This document shows, piece by piece, positions 27,400 through 35,267 of a stretch of 47,149 bases of DNA (position 1 is the stretch's first letter; each line of letters starts with the position of its first letter). Source of the DNA: Rhodanobacter sp. UBA5168 (GTDB lineage: Bacteria; Pseudomonadota; Gammaproteobacteria; Xanthomonadales; Rhodanobacteraceae); contig DHXA01000206.1 of NCBI GenBank assembly GCA_002413455.1, positions 9,055 to 56,203 on the forward strand, in the 5' to 3' direction. The notes under the pieces are model-generated. The model did not search any database. It was given only the letters and a program-made list of their open reading frames with translations, and was not told where the DNA came from. The position numbers and the translations under genes were made by a program.

Positions 27400-29574
27400 T
27401 CAGAAATCCTTCTGCAGGCTCAGGTAGACGCCCCGCCGCGGGCCGAACTGCGGCGCGCCGACGCCGATGCCGCTGCCATCGCGAAGTTCGTAGGTGCGAT
27501 CGAGCACGTTGAGCACCGCCAGTTGCGTATGCAGCTTGCCGAAACGATCGAAGGCAAAGTCGTGCGACAGATTGAGGTTCAACTGAAAATAGGACGGCAG
27601 CGATGCGCCGTTCGGCACCTCGCCGTCCTTGCGCAGCCCGCTGCCGAACAGGTAGTCGGCGCCGACCCGGGTGCTGTCGTTCAACGCGTAGTTGATGCCG
27701 CCGGACGACGTCAGTTTCTGATCGTGGTCGAGGAAGATGTAATGGTTCTGCACGTACGCCAGATCGTCCGGCGCAAAGTTGTACTGGCTGGTGATGATGC
27801 GCTTGCCGATGGCCTTGCCGAGCGACGCGTTGAAGTAGGCGGACAGCGGACCCTGCTCGTAGTTGGCGGTGAGCTCCAGCCCCTTCACGCGGCCGGCGGC
27901 ATAGTTGAAGGTGGAGTAGACCAGCGCGGAGCCGAACTGGCCTTCGTCCTGCAGGCGCTGCACCTTGCGGTAGTACGCGTCCATGCCCACGGTCCAGGCC
28001 GAACCGAGGTTCTGCGAGATGCCGGCGTCGTAGTAGTCCGAACGTTCGGCCAGCGGCGTGTTGTTGCCGTTGTCCGGCACGGCATTGGTGGTGCCGTCGA
28101 ATTTGGCGATGTTGGAGCTGGCGATCATCTCGGTCGCCGGCGGCGTGAAGTAGCGCGAGTAACCGGCATGCACCGTGGTGCTGCCGGTCGCCTGCCAGAC
28201 CAGGCCAAGACGCGGGCTCAGCTGGCTCTCGGTGCGCGCCAGCTGGTACTGGTCGCCGCGCAGGCCGTAGTTCAGCGTCCACTTGTCGCCGATGCTCCAC
28301 TCGTCCTGCACATAGGCCGACCAGGTCTTCGCGGTGAGGCGGCTGTTGTCGAGGATGTTGATCGGCGTGGTGCTGGTCTGGTTGCCATCGGCATCGGCGG
28401 GGAACACCCACGCATCGTTGCCGCTGACGGCGCGCTCGAAGCTGCCGTAGACGCCGTAACGCAAGGTATGGCTGCTGCCCATCGGCATGGAGAAATCCGC
28501 CTGCAGCGTGCTGGCGCGATTGCCGCGGGTCACCGCTGAGGCAACGCCGTTGAACATCAGCTCGCCGATCTCGTCGGGTGTGTAGGCGACGCTGCTGTAG
28601 CGCTGGCCCACCGACACCTGATAGTCGGTCTGGCCCAGCTTGCCCTGCAGCGCCAGCACGCCGAAGCGGGTGTTCTCGCGCTGCTGCTCGTTCAGATCGG
28701 CAGAATTGAAATCAACGGTATCGAGATAGCCGAACTGCGGCTGCTGGCCGGGATTGTTCGGGATCTGGAAGCGGTTGTTGGCCATGCCGAACAGCAGGCT
28801 CAGGCGGGTGTCGTCGTTGATCAGGTAGCTGATGTCGCCGAAGCTCTTCACCTGGTTGGTGTGGTCGTGGATCGGCTTCTTGCTGGCGGTCGGGTTTTCG
28901 ATGCCGACGTCGCTTTGCAGATAATTGGCAGTGAGGAAATAGCTCCAGCGACCTTCGCTGCCCCAGATCGACGCATTCGGATTGAGCGTGCCGTAAGAGC
29001 CGCCGCTGATGCCGACGCTGCCGCCATTGCCGAGGTCATGCCCGCTGCGGGTGGTGATGTCGACCACGGCCGCCGTGCGCAGGCCGTACTGGGCTGGCAG
29101 CGCGCCATCGAGCAGCTTCATGTTTTCTATCGTGCGCGCATCGAGGCTTTGCCCGAAGCCACCGATCGACTCGGGAATGATCACGCCATTGATGCGGTAT
29201 TGCAGGTTCGCGTGATCGCCGCGCACGTGCAGGCCGCCGTAGGAGTCCTGCACCACGCCCGGAGCCTGCAACAGCACCTGGTTGATCGGCGTCGATGCGC
29301 CCAGCGGCAGCTGCGTGATCGCCTTCTGGTCGATCACGTACTGGCTGCTGCCGGTATCCGGCGACAGCGCGTTGCGCGCCTGATCCAGCGCGGCGGAGAC
29401 CGAGACGGCGCTCAGGTCATGCACCTTGATTGGCTGCTTGTTGCGGATGCCGGTGTCGGTCGTGTCGTCTGCGCTGGCGGGGGCAGGCGTCGTCATTGGC
29501 GGCGTATCGGTGGCGTGGGCGGCGGCGGTGCCCAACGCAAGGGCGAGGCTCAGGGCAAGCAGGGAATGTTTCAT
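27400..29574 (-). CDS. TonB-dependent outer-membrane receptor
   Basis: The 724-residue product has a signal peptide (MKHSLLALSL to AAAHA), a plug domain (about 50-180, with NQVLLQAPGVVQDSYGG, LHVRGDHANLQYRING and GAQYGLRT-like features) and a long beta-barrel ending in an aromatic C-terminus (YLSLQKDF). These receptors import metal chelates, vitamins or sugars across the outer membrane using TonB energy. An 18-bp perfect palindrome 38 bases upstream of the ATG resembles a Zur box, so zinc or a zinc chelate is my favoured substrate (inference). The only His-rich hint in the barrel is KKPIHDHTN. No TonB/ExbB genes are nearby. Confidence 0.88.
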   Translation of the reverse strand: MKHSLLALSLALALGTAAAHATDTPPMTTPAPASADDTTDTGIRNKQPIKVHDLSAVSVSAALDQARNALSPDTGSSQYVIDQKAITQLPLGASTPINQVLLQAPGVVQDSYGGLHVRGDHANLQYRINGVIIPESIGGFGQSLDARTIENMKLLDGALPAQYGLRTAAVVDITTRSGHDLGNGGSVGISGGSYGTLNPNASIWGSEGRWSYFLTANYLQSDVGIENPTASKKPIHDHTNQVKSFGDISYLINDDTRLSLLFGMANNRFQIPNNPGQQPQFGYLDTVDFNSADLNEQQRENTRFGVLALQGKLGQTDYQVSVGQRYSSVAYTPDEIGELMFNGVASAVTRGNRASTLQADFSMPMGSSHTLRYGVYGSFERAVSGNDAWVFPADADGNQTSTTPINILDNSRLTAKTWSAYVQDEWSIGDKWTLNYGLRGDQYQLARTESQLSPRLGLVWQATGSTTVHAGYSRYFTPPATEMIASSNIAKFDGTTNAVPDNGNNTPLAERSDYYDAGISQNLGSAWTVGMDAYYRKVQRLQDEGQFGSALVYSTFNYAAGRVKGLELTANYEQGPLSAYFNASLGKAIGKRIITSQYNFAPDDLAYVQNHYIFLDHDQKLTSSGGINYALNDSTRVGADYLFGSGLRKDGEVPNGASLPSYFQLNLNLSHDFAFDRFGKLHTQLAVLNVLDRTYELRDGSGIGVGAPQFGPRRGVYLSLQKDF

Positions 29575-29611
29575 ACGAGGTTCCGGCCAGGGTGGAAGTC
29601 AGCTTAATTGT

Positions 29612-29629
29612 GTAATGTTATAACATTAC
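29612..29629. promoter_or_regulatory. 18-bp perfect palindrome, candidate Zur operator
   Basis: GTAATGTTATAACATTAC is identical to its reverse complement. It sits 38 bases before the TonB-receptor ATG and 173 bases before the divergent EcsC-like gene, and it contains a possible -10 (TATAAC) for the receptor. Gammaproteobacterial Zur sites have ATGTTAT/ATAACAT half-sites, as here, although usually spaced by a few more bases. A repressor binding here would block the receptor promoter directly. The palindrome is certain; the identity of the regulator is inferred. Confidence 0.6.
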
Positions 29630-29802
29630 TCAAAACACATCACGAGCACCTGCGCCAGAAGTCATGCCTGCCGGCGAAACCTGATCCGGAGTTGCAGCCA
29701 CCTGCCCGCGCGGCGAAACCATTGCGCCCAGCTTCACGCGGGTTCCCTAGACTGCATGGAACGCATGCCGCGTCAGCGCCATGCATGCCCATGGAGTCAC
29801 GC

Positions 29803-30582
29803 ATGACCAAGCACAGCCAGCAGGTACCCGCCGTCATCGCCCCGGTCGAACACGGCCGGATCACCGAAGCGATCCTCGATTTCGTCAGCCAGGTTCCGGA
29901 CAGCAAGATCGGCAGCAGCAAGGATCCCGCCAGCGAGGCACGCCGGCTGGCCAGCCGCGCGGCCCAGCGCGCCGCGCTCACCGCCGGCTCGCTGGCGCTG
30001 CCGCCAGGGCCACTGGGCTGGTTGACCCTGCTGCCGGAGCTGATCGCGATCTGGAAGATCCAGGGCCAGATGGTCAGCGATATCGCTGCCGCCTACGGCC
30101 GCCACGCCACGCTGGGGCGCGAGCAGATGATGTGGTGCCTGTTCAGGCATACCGCAGCGCAGGCGTTCCGTGATCTGGTGGTGCGCATGGGTGACCGGCT
30201 GGTATTTCGCCGGATGTCCTACGGTGTCGCGCAACGGGTGGCGAAGCAAGTCGGCGTCAAGCTTACGCAGCGCACCCTCAGCAAGGGCATCGCGCGCTGG
30301 CTGCCAGTCATCGGTGCGCTGGGTGTCGGCGCTTACGCGTATTACGACACCGGGCAAGTCGCCAGCACTGCGATCGACATGTTCGAAGGCGAGATCGCGA
30401 TCAACGAGGATACCGACGGAGCCGCCGCGAAGGCCGTCAAGCCGAAGTCGAAGCCGCGGGCCAAAGCGACGCGACGCGTCGTCGACAAGCTGGTCGACAA
30501 GGCCGTGGCTGGCGCCGCGCGCAAGGTGGCCAGCACCGCGCGCAAAGCCGTCAGCAAGAAGCCGCACAAGCCGAAAGCCTAG
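29803..30582 (+). CDS. EcsC-like protein with Lys/Ala-rich tail
   Basis: The ATG at 29803 has GGAG six bases before it; in-frame upstream codons look non-coding. The 259-residue product has a central region similar to the EcsC family (LPPGPLGWLTLLPELIAIWKIQGQMVSDIAAAYG, about 67-100), with a conserved Gly/Pro turn and helix ending in IA-x-x-YG. A second hydrophobic segment is WLPVIGALGVGAYAYYD. From about residue 208 the tail is rich in Lys, Ala, Pro and Arg (KPKSKPRAKATRR and similar), like histone-H1-type nucleoid proteins. EcsC function is unknown. The tail could bind nucleic acid or acidic membrane lipids. It is divergent from the TonB receptor gene. Confidence 0.68.
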   Translation: MTKHSQQVPAVIAPVEHGRITEAILDFVSQVPDSKIGSSKDPASEARRLASRAAQRAALTAGSLALPPGPLGWLTLLPELIAIWKIQGQMVSDIAAAYGRHATLGREQMMWCLFRHTAAQAFRDLVVRMGDRLVFRRMSYGVAQRVAKQVGVKLTQRTLSKGIARWLPVIGALGVGAYAYYDTGQVASTAIDMFEGEIAINEDTDGAAAKAVKPKSKPRAKATRRVVDKLVDKAVAGAARKVASTARKAVSKKPHKPKA

Positions 30583-30658
30583 TAGCCACAGCGCGCGCGG
30601 ATGACGCCACCGCCACTTTGCGGCAAGCTGTCCGCTGGATATTTGCCGGAGCCGCCGC

Positions 30659-31405
30659 ATGCCGCCACGCCATGACCGACCCGTTGCACTGATCACCGGT
30701 GCCGGCCGTCGTGTCGGCGCGGTGACCGCGCGCACCCTGCATGCAGCAGGTTACGACCTGGCGTTGCACTACCGCCGCTCCGCCGACGAGGCGCGTGCGC
30801 TGGCCGATGAACTGGAACGCCAACGCGGCGGCAGCACCTTGCTGCTGCAGGCCGAACTGGCCGACCTGCCCGCATTGCCGGCAATGATCGAGCAATTGCT
30901 GACGCACTACGGCCGGCTCGACGCGCTGGTCAACAACGCCTCGGCATTCTTCCCCACACCGCTGGGCGCGGCAACGCCGCAACAATGGAACGAGTTGTTC
31001 GCCTCCAACGCACAGGCACCGTTCTTTCTCAGCCAGGCGGCGATTCCGGCGCTGCGCGCGGCGCGCGGCGGCATCGTCAACATGGTCGACATCTACGCGG
31101 AACGGCCGTTGGCGGAACACCCGTTGTACTGCATGGCGAAGGCCGCCCTGGCCGCGATGACCCGTTCGCTGGCGCTGGAACTGGGCCCGGACATCCGCGT
31201 CAACGGCGTAGCCCCCGGCGCCGTGATGTGGCCCAGCGACGGCAAGCCCTACGACGACCAGCAGGCGATGCTGTCACGCACGCCGTTGCAACGCGCCGGC
31301 ACAGCCGCCGATGTGGCCGGCGCGGTGTTGTGGCTGCTGCGTGATGCGCCGTTCGTCACCGGCCAGATCATCCGCGTCGACGGTGGCCGCACCCTGTCGG
31401 TGTGA
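30659..31405 (+). CDS. Pteridine reductase (PTR1/FolM-type SDR)
   Basis: This 248-residue short-chain dehydrogenase has GAGRRVG (14-20), the TG-x3-R-x-G variant typical of pteridine reductases, followed by NNASAFFP. The catalytic set is Asp144, Tyr157 and Lys161. The Asp-to-Tyr (13) and Tyr-to-Lys (4) spacings equal those of Leishmania PTR1 (181/194/198), and Asp replaces the usual SDR Ser. It should reduce dihydrobiopterin- or dihydrofolate-like substrates with NADPH. A GGAG lies seven bases before the ATG. folK and folB lie 1-2.5 kb away on the other strand, supporting pterin/folate metabolism. Confidence 0.88.
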   Translation: MPPRHDRPVALITGAGRRVGAVTARTLHAAGYDLALHYRRSADEARALADELERQRGGSTLLLQAELADLPALPAMIEQLLTHYGRLDALVNNASAFFPTPLGAATPQQWNELFASNAQAPFFLSQAAIPALRAARGGIVNMVDIYAERPLAEHPLYCMAKAALAAMTRSLALELGPDIRVNGVAPGAVMWPSDGKPYDDQQAMLSRTPLQRAGTAADVAGAVLWLLRDAPFVTGQIIRVDGGRTLSV

Positions 31406-31466
31406 CTGCCGGGGCCCGCGAATCGTCGCGGGCGCAACGCCCCCCGATGAAGAGGGCGCCCGCCAG

Positions 31467-32327
31467 CTATTTCTTCTTCGGCGCGAACGCCTGCTCCAGC
31501 AAGGCCTGGTCAAACCCGACGCTGGCCTCGCCCGCTTCCGCGTAGCGATACAGCGCGGCCGCGTAGATGCCCTGCAGCGACGCCTGGACCAGACCAAGCA
31601 GGGTGAAACCGAGCGCTACCACCGCCACGGCCACCACGATCGCCGCCATCGACTGCAGCGCCACCGCGCCGCCGATCAGCAGCGCCCCCATCAGCACGGC
31701 CAGCACCATCAGCAAACCGAACACCACGCCGATGCCGCCGTTGCCGATCAGGTTCTCGCCCCAGCTGCGCTTGAGCAGTTCCACGCTGCGCTTCACGGCA
31801 TCGACTGGGCCGACATCTTCGCTGGCCAGGATCGGCACGACCAGGAACGTGGCGACCGTCCAGGCCAGTCCGAGGAAACCGACCACCAGCCGCCCGACCA
31901 GGCCAAGGCGCTCCTGGATCATGCGCAGCACAAGGCCGACGGTGGCCGCAATCAGCGCGTAGCCGAAGATGTGCGGCAACCGCGAACGCGCCAGCGCAAA
32001 CCCCGCTGCCACGCTGGTCGGTTCCCCGCGCAGATGCATCAGCGCCACGCCGGTCAGCGCGGTCTGGAAAAAGATGATCACGAAGTACTGCACCAGGTAG
32101 AACGCGAACATCAGCAGATAGGCACCCGCCGACATGCGTTGATGGAAATCCTGCGCGGCATGTTCGCCACCGAGCACCATCACGCCAACCGGGATCAGGA
32201 AACTGGCCGCCACCAGCAGCGTGCACAGCCCCGACAACAGCGGAAACAGCAACAACGACTTGTCCGAGCGCAACACCGTGGCGCTCGCCTTCATCAGGAC
32301 CCAACTGCGTGCAAACTTCCCGGCCAT
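31467..32327 (-). CDS. Polytopic membrane protein, DUF6159-like
   Basis: The 286-residue product begins MAGKFARSWVLMKASATVLRSDK, a pattern I associate with DUF6159-type proteins (RSW-x-L-x-K-x-S-x-x-VL-x-x-DK). It has about six membrane segments in two groups (30-130 and 140-255), glycine-rich helices around 195-245 and a basic C-terminus (FAPKKK). No signal peptide or catalytic motif is visible. It converges with the pteridine reductase gene. The 61-base gap holds a GC hairpin without a T-tract. Function unknown; the family label is moderate. Confidence 0.75.
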   Translation of the reverse strand: MAGKFARSWVLMKASATVLRSDKSLLLFPLLSGLCTLLVAASFLIPVGVMVLGGEHAAQDFHQRMSAGAYLLMFAFYLVQYFVIIFFQTALTGVALMHLRGEPTSVAAGFALARSRLPHIFGYALIAATVGLVLRMIQERLGLVGRLVVGFLGLAWTVATFLVVPILASEDVGPVDAVKRSVELLKRSWGENLIGNGGIGVVFGLLMVLAVLMGALLIGGAVALQSMAAIVVAVAVVALGFTLLGLVQASLQGIYAAALYRYAEAGEASVGFDQALLEQAFAPKKK

Positions 32328-32403
32328 GCGTGATTCCCCTTCACCCGTGGATTGTCGAAGCGCCTTTCTAGCACCCGCCGCCGGCGCGCGACAGTGCGGC
32401 CGG

Positions 32404-32892
32404 TCAATCCGGCAGCGGCTCGACCACCAGCGGCTCGCACTGCGCCGGAAACGCCGCCCACAGTTCGGCCATGCTCAGGCCGCTGCGGGGGTGACGTACC
32501 TGCGGCGCGATATCGGCGATCGGCCGCAGCACGAACGCATGCTGCAATTCGTTGCGCGGAATCTGCAGGTGGCCCGTCCCCTCGATCACCAGCGCGTCGT
32601 AGAGCACGATGTCGATGTCCAGCGTGCGGTCGGCGTAACGCGGTACATCGCGGCGACGCCCATGGCGGTCCTCCAGCGCATGCAGCCAATCGTTCAGCGC
32701 CTCGGGCGACAGCTCGGTATCCAGCCCGACCGCGAGATTCACGAAATCCGCACCGTCGAAACCTACCGACTTGCTGCGATAAGCCGGCGACACGACGATG
32801 TCGCCAAAGCGCTCGCGCAAGGCGGCGATGGCCGCCGGTAGATACCGCTGCGGCTCCTCGTTGGAGCCCAGGCTCAGATAGACCCGCGCCAT
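32404..32892 (-). CDS. folK: 2-amino-4-hydroxy-6-hydroxymethyldihydropteridine pyrophosphokinase
   Basis: The start at 32892 (MARVYLSLGSN) gives 162 residues, the normal HPPK size. Motifs are LGSNEEPQ for pterin binding, RYADRTLDIDIVLYD with the catalytic Asp pair and basic residues, and IPRNELQHAFVLRPIADIAP at the C-terminal end. It transfers pyrophosphate from ATP to 6-hydroxymethyl-dihydropterin in folate synthesis, in the cytoplasm. Its ATG shares a base with the folB stop (TGATG), so the two are translationally coupled. Confidence 0.94.
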   Translation of the reverse strand: MARVYLSLGSNEEPQRYLPAAIAALRERFGDIVVSPAYRSKSVGFDGADFVNLAVGLDTELSPEALNDWLHALEDRHGRRRDVPRYADRTLDIDIVLYDALVIEGTGHLQIPRNELQHAFVLRPIADIAPQVRHPRSGLSMAELWAAFPAQCEPLVVEPLPD

Positions 32893-33251
32893 CACTGCGG
32901 CCGCGTGCCGCGTTCGATGCGCACGCCGACCGCCTTGGCCCCGCGCACCGCGCCGGGCTTGGATAGTTTCAGGCGTACCCAGCTGACACCGAACTCCTCG
33001 CGGATGATCGCCGCGCAACGTTCGGCCAGCGTCTCGACCAAGCCAAAGCTCGACTCGCCGACGTAGCCGATCAGGCGTTTCGATACATCCTTGTAATTCA
33101 GCGTCTTTTCGATGTCATCGCTGGCGGCGGGCACGCTGTTGTCGAATGCCATCTCGATGTCGAACGACAGCGTCTGGCGCACGCGGCGCTCCCAGTCGTA
33201 GATGCCGATGACGGCGTCGATGCGCAGGTCTTCGATGAAAACGATATCCAT
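32892..33251 (-). CDS. folB: Dihydroneopterin aldolase
   Basis: The ATG at 33251 gives 119 residues; a GTG at 33263 would add four. It shows MDIVFIEDLRIDAVIGIYDWE with catalytic Glu21, LNYKDVS with the Tyr, and the LSKPGAVRGAKAVGV Lys loop. It converts dihydroneopterin to 6-hydroxymethyl-dihydropterin, the substrate of the FolK encoded immediately downstream, so the order matches the pathway. Neither possible start has a strong ribosome site. Confidence 0.93.
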   Translation of the reverse strand: MDIVFIEDLRIDAVIGIYDWERRVRQTLSFDIEMAFDNSVPAASDDIEKTLNYKDVSKRLIGYVGESSFGLVETLAERCAAIIREEFGVSWVRLKLSKPGAVRGAKAVGVRIERGTRPQ

Positions 33252-33338
33252 GGCGGTGATCACGAGAGGCGGTAGCCGTACAGGGTCGGCGAGCCGGCGC
33301 GCGGATGCAAGCGATCGTCGCGCACGACGGGCAGGCAG

Positions 33339-33367
33339 TTGACCATCGGAATTTGCAGGTGTATATA
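33339..33367 (+). promoter_or_regulatory. Sigma-70 promoter upstream of the ArsR-type gene
   Basis: TTGACC (33339-33344), a 17-base spacer and TATATA (33362-33367) match the housekeeping consensus well. Transcription would begin near 33374, just ahead of the out-of-frame ATG at 33385. Confidence 0.55.
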
Positions 33368-33386
33368 TTTAACTACTGTTTTAAAT
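33367..33386. promoter_or_regulatory. AT-rich inverted repeat, possible ArsR operator
   Basis: ATTTAA (33367-33372) and TTAAAT (33381-33386) are exact reverse complements separated by eight bases, directly downstream of the -10 box. ArsR-type repressors commonly bind AT-rich imperfect palindromes at their own promoter, so autoregulation is plausible. The repeat is short and could be chance in an AT-rich stretch. Confidence 0.35.
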
Positions 33387-33398
33387 GATTAATTCCTT

Positions 33399-33719
33399 AT
33401 AACTGTCGACCGCATCTTCGAAGCTCTCGCTTCCCGCCCGCGCCGGGAGATCCTGGCTTACCTGTCAGCGCAGGAGCTGAGCGCCGGCGAAATCGCCAGC
33501 CGCTTCGCGATGAGCGCGCCGGCAATCTCGCGGCACCTGTCGGTGCTGGATGCCGCCGGGCTCGTCACCAGCGAGCGCCGCGGCCAGTTCATCGTCTACA
33601 AGCTCGACAAGGACAGCCTGGTGAATACGCTGACCGGCTTCGCGTTCGAGATCTGCCCCTCGGCCGGTCCACTGAAGCGCGAGTCACGCAAGCTGGCCAC
33701 GAAGAAACAGGGCGCCTGA
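33399..33719 (+). CDS. ArsR-family HTH regulator with defective start
   Basis: The frame ending at 33719 encodes a full ArsR/SdpR-like winged helix: VDRIFEALASRPRREILAYL (from 33405), the helix-turn-helix with SAGEIASRF and SAPAISRHLSVLD, and the wing ERRGQFIVYKL. No ATG, GTG or TTG precedes the domain in frame. The frame is open only from 33393, and its sole formal candidate is an ATA at 33399. The first in-frame ATG (33510) would remove half the DNA-binding domain. An ATG at 33385 lies one base out of frame; one extra base before 33399 would give M-I-N-S-x-I-T-V-D-R-I-F and a normal 111-residue regulator. Either a recent frameshift or a sequence error is likely. It is 27 bases upstream of the cupin/DUF2867 gene, with which it probably forms an operon. 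Confidence 0.65.
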   Translation: MTVDRIFEALASRPRREILAYLSAQELSAGEIASRFAMSAPAISRHLSVLDAAGLVTSERRGQFIVYKLDKDSLVNTLTGFAFEICPSAGPLKRESRKLATKKQGA

Positions 33720-33746
33720 GCAACGCAGGGTTCGGACACGGGGAAC

Positions 33747-35195
33747 ATGATGACAACGCACGCAAAGCAGGTTCGGACTTTTCCATCCACACACATCCCT
33801 TCTCCGTCGGGTGGGTTGCCGGTAGAAGTCTCGCTGATCGCGCAACTCGGGCATGGCGCCGGCGACCACCTGTTTACCGGCGCGTTGGCGCGCCAGCGGG
33901 CGCATGCCGACTTCATCGACGAGCTGGACGAACCGTCCGCGCGGCTCGGCGGCACGGATCTTTCAAAGGGCGACGCCACCTCGCTGTACTCGTTTGGCGT
34001 GGGCGCGAAAGGCCATCCGTTCCATCGGCATGCCGGCCATCGCGTATTCACCGCGATCTCCGGCAGCGGCGGCGCGCAGCTGCGTTTCTCCACCGCCACG
34101 CAGGCGCAGATCGAACAGGACCCGCAGAACTTCATCCAGGCACTGCGCCATATCAACATTCCGCCGGACTGCCTCTTCACTGTGCGCTTCGGTGGCGATA
34201 TCTGGCATCAGTTCGCGCCACTGGCGAAAACCCCGCTGCACCCGGCATTCTTCGCGCTGTCGTGTCACACCAACGAACTCGGCGGCGCTCTGCCGGACAC
34301 GCTGCGCGAACAGGTGCTGGCGAATTCGGCCAGCATCCCCGCGTTGACCGTGCTGCTGCCTACGGCGGTCGCCGACCTGCTGAGCGACATGCCAGCGAAT
34401 CATCTGCACGTGCCGACCACGCATCTTTCGCTGGATGCCCTGCCCGGCACGCTGCAGGGGCTGCTGTGCAAGTCCGTACGTTGCGCCGCCGGACTGGTTC
34501 GCGGCACATGGGCCGCATGGCGACGCACAACCGGCTTCCTCAGCGAGAACGGTGGCCGACTCGCCGTCACCGAACTCGACAGCCTGCCCACCGGTTCGCT
34601 GCTGGTGCAGGAACTGACCAACAAATCGTCCGCGTACCAGTACCAGGACATGTTCCGACTCGCGCTCAACGCCAGCGACGTCGCCAGCAGCAGCGCCACG
34701 ATCCTGTTGAGCCAGCTGCTGGATAGCTTTCTGAGCAACCCGCCAGCCGGCGTCTCGCGTCTGATGGCGCTGCGCAACCTGCTGGTGAGCCCGGTTGGCC
34801 TGCGCACGTCGCCGCTCGGCTGTCCGGTGTCCTCGCTGTTGTCGCCGCCCAGCGACATGCTGTTCGATCGGCGCTATCCGGTGCTCGGCCAATGCATCGA
34901 CCACGACGACCGCCGTGCGCAGGTCATTCTCGGTACCGACGACAAGCATCTGGTTTTCCGCTCCTGCGTCGGCGTGCAGGTGCTGGACGGCAACCGTGTG
35001 GAAATCACCCTGGGCACACGCGTGCATTGCAGGAACCTGTTCGGTCGTTTCTACATGGCGGCGATCCACGGCGTCCATCGCTCCTATATCGCGCCGACGA
35101 TGCTGCGGATGGCGGCAGAGCATGCGTTTCCGTTGACCGAACCGGCCGACAGGCCAACGCAGGCCTTGCTTCCGGAGTACGGCCGTAGCGGCTGA
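33747..35195 (+). CDS. Cupin-like plus DUF2867-like fusion protein
   Basis: This 482-residue protein has no signal peptide. Residues about 75-180 look like a cupin: G-x-x-x-H-x-H around GHPFHRHAGH (His93, His95, His98) then GGDIWHQFAP (His154), giving a possible metal site. Residues about 295-460 resemble DUF2867 proteins: a helix YQDMFRLAL, a long middle, then the beta-rich stretch DDKHLVFRSCVGVQVL, TLGTRVHCRNLFGRFYMAAIHGVHRSYIAPTML. The linker (180-290) is unassigned. It follows an ArsR-type gene by 27 bases, a pairing I associate with DUF2867 genes. Both domain calls are by eye, and the function is unknown. ATG 33747 or 33750 may be used (GGGGA upstream). Confidence 0.65.
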   Translation: MMTTHAKQVRTFPSTHIPSPSGGLPVEVSLIAQLGHGAGDHLFTGALARQRAHADFIDELDEPSARLGGTDLSKGDATSLYSFGVGAKGHPFHRHAGHRVFTAISGSGGAQLRFSTATQAQIEQDPQNFIQALRHINIPPDCLFTVRFGGDIWHQFAPLAKTPLHPAFFALSCHTNELGGALPDTLREQVLANSASIPALTVLLPTAVADLLSDMPANHLHVPTTHLSLDALPGTLQGLLCKSVRCAAGLVRGTWAAWRRTTGFLSENGGRLAVTELDSLPTGSLLVQELTNKSSAYQYQDMFRLALNASDVASSSATILLSQLLDSFLSNPPAGVSRLMALRNLLVSPVGLRTSPLGCPVSSLLSPPSDMLFDRRYPVLGQCIDHDDRRAQVILGTDDKHLVFRSCVGVQVLDGNRVEITLGTRVHCRNLFGRFYMAAIHGVHRSYIAPTMLRMAAEHAFPLTEPADRPTQALLPEYGRSG

Positions 35196-35267
35196 CCCGT
35201 CCCCGATGACGATCGATCCCGTCCTGCACCGGCAGCAGGCGCCCGGCATAGATGCGATCATGTGTGG

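Noticed and set aside
31414..31433. GC-rich hairpin (8-bp stem, four-base loop) between convergent genes
   Set aside because: No T-tract on either side, so not a convincing intrinsic terminator.
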